Shown one piece after another: positions 25,551-30,488 of a stretch of DNA of 30,488 bases. A model generated the notes under the pieces. That model was not told the DNA's origin. It was given only the letters and a program-made list of their open reading frames with translations, and did no database searches. This stretch comes from Bacillota bacterium (GTDB lineage: Bacteria > Bacillota > Clostridia > Christensenellales > Aristaeellaceae): contig JAEWYP010000077.1 in NCBI GenBank assembly GCA_023395615.1, positions 1 to 30,488 of the forward strand. The letters are read 5' to 3'. Both the position numbers and the translations under genes were made by a program. How positions within the stretch are numbered: position 1 is the stretch's first letter; each line of letters starts with the position of its first letter.

Positions 25551-26054
25551 ATGAGAGAAGTACCCGTTGCCGAGGTTGCTGAAATCATTACGAAGCAACT
25601 GCGAAACGGAGGCGTGTTCCTGTGTGCGGACGATGGAACGCGCAACAATGTAATGACCATCGGCTGGGGCGGGCTGAATGTGTTCTTCGGCGATTTCTGT
25701 TTTCTGGCCCCGGTGCGAAAAAGCCGGTTTACCTATGGGCTGCTGCAAAAAAACGGCGCGTTTACGGTGAGCGTTCCGCTTACGGACATGCGCGCGGAGC
25801 TGAACTTTGCGGGCACGAAAAGCGGTCGGGACGTGGATAAGTTTTTCGGTCACGGCCTGACTGCCGCGGCCGCGCAGACGGTTAACGTGCCCATCGTGAA
25901 AGAATGCGGATTGCAGATTGAGTGCATCCCCTTCGGCAGGGTTGACCAGCAATCGGAGAACCTGACACCGGATGTGCTGGATCGCTGCTATCCTAACGGA
26001 GACCTGCACACGTTCTTTCTGGGTAAAATCGTGCGCTGCTATTATACCGATTAA
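25551..26054 (+). CDS. Flavin reductase-like FMN-binding protein
   Basis: 167-residue single-domain protein of the flavin reductase-like split-barrel fold. Typical elements are NNVMTIGWGGLNVFFGDFCF near the N-terminus, the phosphate-contacting region APVRKSRFTYGLLQKNGAFTVSVP, and FAGTKSGRDVDKF, the GTxSGRxxDKF motif common in this family. It probably binds FMN and reduces a small substrate, which cannot be named. AAAGGAG lies 9 bases before the ATG. No close partner gene is seen, and an inverted repeat lies in its upstream region. Confidence 0.85.
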   Translation: MREVPVAEVAEIITKQLRNGGVFLCADDGTRNNVMTIGWGGLNVFFGDFCFLAPVRKSRFTYGLLQKNGAFTVSVPLTDMRAELNFAGTKSGRDVDKFFGHGLTAAAAQTVNVPIVKECGLQIECIPFGRVDQQSENLTPDVLDRCYPNGDLHTFFLGKIVRCYYTD

Positions 26055-26171
26055 ATCAGCAACGCGCCGTCCGTCGCCCATGCCACGCGGAAAACGGGCA
26101 GGGCTCGGGCGGCGCGAAGGGAAACCTTGTACACCCCCAATTGGAAATCCACCGGGCCGCGGGGGAGACGA

Positions 26172-27620
26172 TCAAGTCTCCGCCTGCGGCTCTTTTGCAT
26201 CCCACAGGAAACGGAATGCGGAACCCTGCCCCGGTGTGCTCTCCGCTTCGATGCGCATACCATGCCGCAGGGCGATTTGTTTGGCGATACCAAGACCCAG
26301 ACCGCTGCCCAGCCGGTTTTCTTCGGTTCGGGCTTTGCGGAAACGGTCGAAGATATAGGGCAGTTCATCCGCCGGGATACCGACGCCGGTATCCGCTATG
26401 GATACGCAGCCCAGGGACAGGGCGACGTTCACCCGCCCACCAGCCGGGGTAAACTTGACTGCGTTATCCAGCACGATCAGGAACATCTGCTTTAATCTGC
26501 CGTAATCGCCCTGAAAACCGATCGGCTGATCCGCAACTGTGCTGGTCAGCGAGACCCCTTTCTTTTCCGCCATCAGCTGTGCGCTGCGCAGCGCGTCCGC
26601 CAGAATATCGTTCAGGAGCACGGGACTGCGTTCAATGGGAAAGTCCGTGTTCTGCAAACGCGACCATTCCATCAGGTCGTTTACAAGGCGCTGGAGCGAC
26701 AGGGTTTCACTGAGCATCTGCCGGTGATATTCGTCCACCTGCGCCGGGGCCTGCACCACGCCGTCGCAAAGCGCCTCCAGCGACCCGCGCAGAACGGCGA
26801 CGGGGGTTCGCAGTTCGTGGGATACGTTTGCGAAAAAGTCCTGACGGAGCTGATTCTGCCGCTCGGTTGCTTTCTTCGCCTCCTCCAGCCGATCGCTGAG
26901 ACCGTCCATGGCACGGGCCAGCCGGCCGATTTCGTCCCGGCGTACGACGCTGGTTTTTGCGGTATAGTCGCCGTTGGTCAGGCGAAGCGCCGTCTGGTTC
27001 ATCCGATCCAGCGGGCGGGCAAACGACAGCGATAGCCCCGCAGCCAGCAGCACGGACAGCAGCAGCGCCGCCGCCCCGCTGAGCAGCGAAATGCGTACCC
27101 CCTGCGAGGAGACCGCGCGGATACCGGACACCGCGTCGTGCAGCAACAGCGCGCCCGCGACGGTATCTCCCTGCCGGATCGGAACGCCGACGGTCAGCGT
27201 GGGGGCGCCCAACAGGTCGCTGAACCCTTCGCTGAAAGGCGTTTGCCCCTGAAAAACCTGCTGGACAAGGGCTTCCGCGTCCGCTGGGAGATCGGAATAG
27301 GTCAGGGTACGGCCCATCATATGCCCCTGAGAGAGAAACTGTAAGTTTTCGTCCAGCACCCACACGTTGGTTTCCATCACGCCCAGCAGGCGGGTGTAGG
27401 CTCCGTAACCGCCGCCTTGCATCATCTGGTTTCCGTTCTCGCTTAGCAACCCGGATAGGGTGTCGGCCAGCGAGGTGGCGCGTTCCAGCATTTCCGTTTT
27501 CTTGGTTTCCAGCGTCTGCCGGGTAAACAGAGTTTGAAACAATACGCCGGAAACCGCCGCGAAGGCGACCAGCGCCGCTGCGAAGTATAAAAACAGCTTC
27601 AGCGCAATCCGGTTACGCAT
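26172..27620 (-). CDS. Two-component sensor histidine kinase
   Basis: 482-residue kinase. Helix 1 (about 8-32) and helix 2 (about 176-198) enclose an extracellular sensor of some 140 residues that contains a methionine-rich stretch (NQMMQGGGYGAY and SQGHMMG). A HAMP linker follows (about 199-252), then the H box with H268 in FFANVSHELRTP, the N box DNAVKFTPAGG, DTGVGIP and GSGLGLGIAKQ. It overlaps the regulator gene by 8 bases. The signal is unknown; methionines in a sensor loop can bind copper or silver, but that is only a suggestion here. No terminator is evident in the 117 bases downstream. Confidence 0.92.
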   Translation of the reverse strand: MRNRIALKLFLYFAAALVAFAAVSGVLFQTLFTRQTLETKKTEMLERATSLADTLSGLLSENGNQMMQGGGYGAYTRLLGVMETNVWVLDENLQFLSQGHMMGRTLTYSDLPADAEALVQQVFQGQTPFSEGFSDLLGAPTLTVGVPIRQGDTVAGALLLHDAVSGIRAVSSQGVRISLLSGAAALLLSVLLAAGLSLSFARPLDRMNQTALRLTNGDYTAKTSVVRRDEIGRLARAMDGLSDRLEEAKKATERQNQLRQDFFANVSHELRTPVAVLRGSLEALCDGVVQAPAQVDEYHRQMLSETLSLQRLVNDLMEWSRLQNTDFPIERSPVLLNDILADALRSAQLMAEKKGVSLTSTVADQPIGFQGDYGRLKQMFLIVLDNAVKFTPAGGRVNVALSLGCVSIADTGVGIPADELPYIFDRFRKARTEENRLGSGLGLGIAKQIALRHGMRIEAESTPGQGSAFRFLWDAKEPQAET

Positions 27621-28299
27621 CGCCTGTCACCTCCAGACGGTAGCCAACGCCCCAGATGGTGCGAAGCTGCCAGCCCTCCGGGGGAAAGGCGTCCAACTTG
27701 GCGCGAAGGCGCTTGATATGGCTGTCCACGGTGCGGGTATCGCCCAGATATTCGTATCCCCACAGGCTTTCCAGCAAATTGTCCCGCGAAAACACTTTGC
27801 CGGGGTGAGATGCGAGCGTCCACAGAATTTCCAGTTCCTTTTTCGTCAGCGCGACGGGCTGTCCGCCAACCTGCGCCTGATAATCATCCAGGCTGACGGT
27901 CAGGTTGCCGATCGTTACCCGCTGGCCGGGCTGGTCACGGTGAACCCGCCGCAGCGCGGCGCGCAGGCGGGCCATCACCTCGCCGGGAGAAAACGGCTTC
28001 ACGATATAATCGTCCGCGCCGATGTCCAGCCCCATAATTTTTTCGTAATCTTCGCTGCGCGCCGTAATCATGAGTACCGGCACGTCCGATACGCGGCGGA
28101 TTTCCCGACAGACCGAAAAACCGTCCATGCCGGGCATCATCACATCCAGAAGCACAGCGTCGGGATGCAGCGTTTCAAACAGACGCAGGGCCTGTGTGCC
28201 GTCGAAGGCGACGGCGGATTCATAGCCTTCTTTTTTGAGGTATTCTTCCAGAATCGAGGTAATCTGCCGGTTATCGTCCGCTACCAAAACGGTTGCCAT
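27613..28299 (-). CDS. OmpR-family response regulator
   Basis: 228-residue regulator with receiver domain (phosphoacceptor D52 in LLDVMMPGMDG, lysine in DYIVKPFS) and an OmpR-type winged helix (about 130-225, with LTKKELEILWTLASHPGKVF and DSHIKRLRAKL). AGGAGG lies 4 bases before the ATG at 28299. The same frame is open for a long way upstream, but that extension is antisense to the ferritin-like gene. An in-frame second ATG 30 bases upstream begins the same 11 bases (ATGGCAACCGT) but has no ribosome binding site. It is the partner of the downstream kinase. Confidence 0.9.
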   Translation of the reverse strand: MATVLVADDNRQITSILEEYLKKEGYESAVAFDGTQALRLFETLHPDAVLLDVMMPGMDGFSVCREIRRVSDVPVLMITARSEDYEKIMGLDIGADDYIVKPFSPGEVMARLRAALRRVHRDQPGQRVTIGNLTVSLDDYQAQVGGQPVALTKKELEILWTLASHPGKVFSRDNLLESLWGYEYLGDTRTVDSHIKRLRAKLDAFPPEGWQLRTIWGVGYRLEVTGDA

Positions 28300-28390
28300 A
28301 CGCCCTCCTTCGTCTGCCACGGTTGCCATTTCAAAATGCCATGAAAGCGCGCCGGAAAAAACAAACTTTCGCCATATTTCTCCTTTAGGA

Positions 28391-28414
28391 TATAAACACA
28401 GCAAAGGATTGCTG
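28391..28414 (+). promoter_or_regulatory. Candidate -10 box and inverted repeat before the ferritin-like gene
   Basis: TATAAA (28391-28396) could be a -10 box, with only a poor -35 upstream (TTTCGC). Immediately after it lies CAGCAA-AGGA-TTGCTG (28399-28414), a perfect 6-base inverted repeat that would overlap the transcription start, a place suited to a repressor or to the neighbouring regulator. Confidence 0.35.
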
Positions 28415-28443
28415 AAACCAAACCATTTAAAGGAGGAAGCCCT

Positions 28444-29175
28444 ATGAAACTTCGTAAAATCCTTGCGACTCTGGCGGCTGCGTTGATGCTGGGCACACTG
28501 CCCGCGCTTTCTCTGGCGGAAACCGGCTACGGTTCCGCGGCGGTTACGGCGGGACAGACTTACACGGTGGAACAGATGCTGACCTACGCAATTCAGGATG
28601 AGTACGCGGCGCAGGCGGAATATCAGGCGATTTTGGCGGCTTATGGCGACAACAACGCGTTTGCCAACATCGTCAAGGCGGAAAACACCCACATCGCCCT
28701 GCTGACGACCCTGTTTGACACCTATGGCCTGACCCTTCCGGCTAATGACGCCGCTTCGAAGATCACGCTTCCGGCCAGCCTGGAAGAAGCCTACACGGCG
28801 GGAGTAACGGCGGAGAACGCCAATATCGCGATGTACCAGAACTTCCTTAAACAGACCGATCTGCCCGCCGATGTGTCCGCAACGTTTACCTCGCTGGAGA
28901 ACGCATCGCAGAGCCATCTGACCGCCTTTACCCGCAACACCGCAAACGCGGGGAACGGCATGATGCGCAACGGGCGCGGAAACGCATGGGACAGCGATGA
29001 CGATGCCACGACCGGCAATGGCCGCAACCAGCAAAACAACAACGGCTGCGGGGCCAACTGCACGGTGAACGGCACCACGCAAACCAATACGAACTGCCCC
29101 TGCGGCACGAACACCACAGGCTGTGGGATGGGCGGCCGCGGCGGCCGGCAGCGCAATTCCGTTAGCGGAACCTGA
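28444..29175 (+). CDS. Secreted DUF2202-type ferritin-like protein with Cys-rich tail
   Basis: 243-residue exported protein. A signal peptide (1-25, cleavage after LSLA, no lipobox) is followed by a four-helix bundle of the DUF2202 ferritin-like type. Candidate di-metal ligands are E53 or E59 (QDEYAAQAEY), E80 and H83 (AENTH), E124 (AENAN), and E152 and H158 (ENASQSH). The last 75 residues are low-complexity, Asn/Gly/Thr-rich, with C202, C206, C218, C220 and C227, which might bind metal or form disulfides. AAAGGAGG lies 7 bases before the ATG. It is divergent from a two-component system that may control it. Its metal and activity are unknown. Confidence 0.85.
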   Translation: MKLRKILATLAAALMLGTLPALSLAETGYGSAAVTAGQTYTVEQMLTYAIQDEYAAQAEYQAILAAYGDNNAFANIVKAENTHIALLTTLFDTYGLTLPANDAASKITLPASLEEAYTAGVTAENANIAMYQNFLKQTDLPADVSATFTSLENASQSHLTAFTRNTANAGNGMMRNGRGNAWDSDDDATTGNGRNQQNNNGCGANCTVNGTTQTNTNCPCGTNTTGCGMGGRGGRQRNSVSGT

Positions 29176-29193
29176 TCGGTCCTAACGATCTTC

Positions 29194-29227
29194 CACGGTG
29201 AGGAGCCTGTCTCCTCACCGTGATTTT
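29194..29227 (+). terminator. Intrinsic terminator of the ferritin-like gene
   Basis: CACGGTGAGGAG (29194-29205) and its exact complement (29211-29222) surround CCTGT, followed by ATTTT. It begins 19 bases after the stop codon. Confidence 0.85.
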
Positions 29228-29309
29228 GTGATCTGTGCATTTCGTGAAAATATCTGACAAAACCGTACCCCTGAACACACGCTGATTCCGTCTGCTTCTC
29301 CGGAGGAAG

Positions 29310-29666
29310 TCAGCCCCCTGTGTGTCCCGGCGGAAGCTTTCCGTCGGTATAGCACAGCGACAGCTCCGATAACGACAGATACACACACTGGGGCGCGGTG
29401 TGGGCAATGCGCGCCACGTCGGCGCTCAGGCGCGCGGCGAAACGGTCGCACGCGGTTTTTTCCATTGCGCCCATCAGCCGCACATCGCAAAATGCGCAAT
29501 TACCGGGCGCGCCTCCCCGGGTGAGCGCTTGCCCGTCCTGAAGGTGCACCATCACAAAGGCGCGCTTTTTACCCAGCTGTTCCGCCGCGTCCAGTGCGCA
29601 GTCGGTCAGCTCGCTCTTCTCCGCCGGTGATAAGCTTGCAGTGGTGGAAATATGAATATAGGGCAT
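29310..29666 (-). CDS. MIF-like tautomerase family protein
   Basis: 118-residue protein of the macrophage migration inhibitory factor type. The chain begins MPYIHIST, so after removal of the initiator methionine Pro would be N-terminal, as required in the tautomerase superfamily. The central AFVMVHLQDG followed by GGAPGNCAFCDVRLMG resembles the MIF core, and a C-terminal IAHTAPQCVYLSLSEL strand region follows. It likely forms trimers and may tautomerise phenylpyruvate-like keto acids; the physiological substrate is unknown. AAGGAGG lies 7 bases before the ATG. Divergent from the LarA-like gene. Confidence 0.8.
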   Translation of the reverse strand: MPYIHISTTASLSPAEKSELTDCALDAAEQLGKKRAFVMVHLQDGQALTRGGAPGNCAFCDVRLMGAMEKTACDRFAARLSADVARIAHTAPQCVYLSLSELSLCYTDGKLPPGHTGG

Positions 29667-29731
29667 GCGGTTTCCTCCTTGTAAAAGGCACGATCTGTAA
29701 ACCCTGTTTAGCGATGCATGGTTCTACGGTA

Positions 29732-29741
29732 CAGTATACTG
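29732..29741. promoter_or_regulatory. Palindrome in the divergent promoter region
   Basis: CAGTATACTG is a perfect 10-base palindrome. On the minus strand its TATACT could be the -10 box of the tautomerase gene, though no good -35 is seen. Confidence 0.3.
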
Positions 29742-29773
29742 GATCGGCGGGCTTTCTTCCTGCCGGGGTTTGT

Positions 29774-29779
29774 GATATG
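29774..29779 (+). promoter_or_regulatory. Possible extended -10 promoter for the LarA-like gene
   Basis: TGATATGAT gives a TGn extension in front of TATGAT, with a weak -35 (TTTCTT) 17 bases upstream. The transcript leader before the chosen start would be short, about 15 bases. Confidence 0.35.
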
Positions 29780-29799
29780 ATGGGGCGGAAATCAGAAAT

Positions 29800-30488
29800 A
29801 TGCGGGTGAGCGGTTTGGAACAGCAGTTTGTTTTGGAATACGGAGAACAGAAAATTCCGTTTACGGTGCGCGCCGGGAGTATTGAAGTAGTGGACGCGGT
29901 AACGCCCCCGCCGATTGCGAATCTGGCGGAGGCCTTTCGTGCGGCGGTGGAAGAAAACGCGGTGGCAAGCCGTCCCCTGTGGGAGCTGGTTACGCCGGAC
30001 GATGAGATTACCGTGGTCATCAGCGACCTGACCCGCGCGTGGATGCATCAGGAGCGGATTTGCCCGCTGCTGCTGCACTACCTGCACGATACGGCAGGCG
30101 TTCCCTTCGGGAAGATTGTTTTTCTGGTCGCGCTGGGCACCCACCGGATGGAGACCGAAGCGGAACTGCGGCGGCTGGTGAGCGACGAGGTATACGATAG
30201 CGTTCGCGTGGTGGACCACGACATTGACGGGCCGCTGGCAGATCTTGGGGTGACCGCCCACGGCACGCATGTGCTGCTCAACCCATTGGTGGTTGGCCGA
30301 AAGGTGATCCTGATGGGCGGCACGGTGCACCACCTGCTGGCCGGTTACGGCGGCGGGCGCAAGAGCATCCTGCCCGGTGTGGCGGGGCGGGAAACCATCC
30401 GCCAGAACCATATGCACGCGCTGCACCCGCTGGAACCCCGTTCCAGCGACGACGTGGGTTGCGGCAAGACCCACGATAACCCGGTGAA
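29800..30488 (+). CDS. larA: LarA-like nickel-pincer lactate racemase family protein, cut at the window end
   Basis: At least 229 residues, continuing past the right edge. The key residues of LarA are recognisable: D76 and R79 in ISDLTRAW, H115 in ALGTHRME, and H178 with K188 in VHHLLAGYGGGRKSILPGVAG. In L. plantarum LarA the matching residues (H174 and K184) hold or carry the nickel-pincer cofactor, and their 10-residue spacing is the same here. The family includes lactate racemase and other 2-hydroxyacid racemases or epimerases, so the exact substrate is open; cofactor-making larB, larC and larE are not in view. The ATG at 29800 lacks a clear ribosome binding site, and a GTG at 29806 is an alternative. 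Confidence 0.85.
   Translation, partial: MRVSGLEQQFVLEYGEQKIPFTVRAGSIEVVDAVTPPPIANLAEAFRAAVEENAVASRPLWELVTPDDEITVVISDLTRAWMHQERICPLLLHYLHDTAGVPFGKIVFLVALGTHRMETEAELRRLVSDEVYDSVRVVDHDIDGPLADLGVTAHGTHVLLNPLVVGRKVILMGGTVHHLLAGYGGGRKSILPGVAGRETIRQNHMHALHPLEPRSSDDVGCGKTHDNPV

Noticed and set aside
28300..29082. N-terminal extension of the second response regulator
   Set aside because: The frame stays open upstream but runs antisense to the secreted ferritin-like gene. The receiver domain begins precisely at the ATG at 28299, which has its own ribosome binding site.

Overview
The window looks like a chromosomal segment of a high-GC member of the Clostridia (Bacillota), probably an uncultured gut lineage. 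This is inferred from strong AGGAGG-type ribosome binding sites, frequent GTG/TTG starts, sigma-A type promoters, Gram-positive gene families (BceRSAB module, YugP-type protease, DUF2202 ferritin-like protein, NAD-free LarA-type racemase) and the absence of any outer-membrane gene. No phage, insertion sequence, CRISPR array, tRNA or rRNA gene is visible.

Layout. 1-192: non-coding, with a well-defined inverted-repeat element and a small hairpin repeat. 193-4732 (minus): a type II topoisomerase pair, B subunit then A subunit, with topoisomerase IV-like features. 4947-7845 (plus): two polytopic membrane proteins of unknown function, possibly GT-C-like glycosyltransferases, fired divergently from the topoisomerase promoter. 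8050-12629 (minus): a complete Bce-type peptide-antibiotic sensing and resistance module (regulator, kinase, ABC ATPase, permease), closed by a strong terminator. 12771-13223 (plus): MscL channel with a C-terminal zinc ribbon, whose promoter interlocks with that of the Bce regulator. 13224-13630: a 407-base gap with several hairpins and a good promoter. 13631-19496 (plus): an oligopeptide ABC transporter operon (oppBCDF plus a binding protein). 19654-20826 (plus): an RlmI-type rRNA methyltransferase. 20889-25429 (minus): a compact four-gene operon (YugP-like protease, nuclease-helicase fusion, TraB/GumN-like protein, GNAT acetyltransferase). 25551-26054 (plus): a flavin reductase-like protein. 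26172-28299 (minus): a second two-component system, divergent from a secreted ferritin-like protein (28444-29175). 29310-29666 (minus): an MIF-like tautomerase, divergent from a LarA-like racemase cut by the window end.

The most striking observation is the binding protein of the Opp operon. Its domain order is circularly permuted: the roughly 75 residues that normally form the C-terminus of OppA-family proteins sit directly behind the signal peptide, and the protein stops exactly where that segment would normally begin. Both ends carry normal expression signals (an AAGGAGG ribosome binding site and a terminator), so either this is a genuine circular permutation of a solute-binding protein or an unusually tidy rearrangement or assembly error. 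The same protein has no lipobox, and its partner OppB carries an unusual two-helix N-terminal extension.
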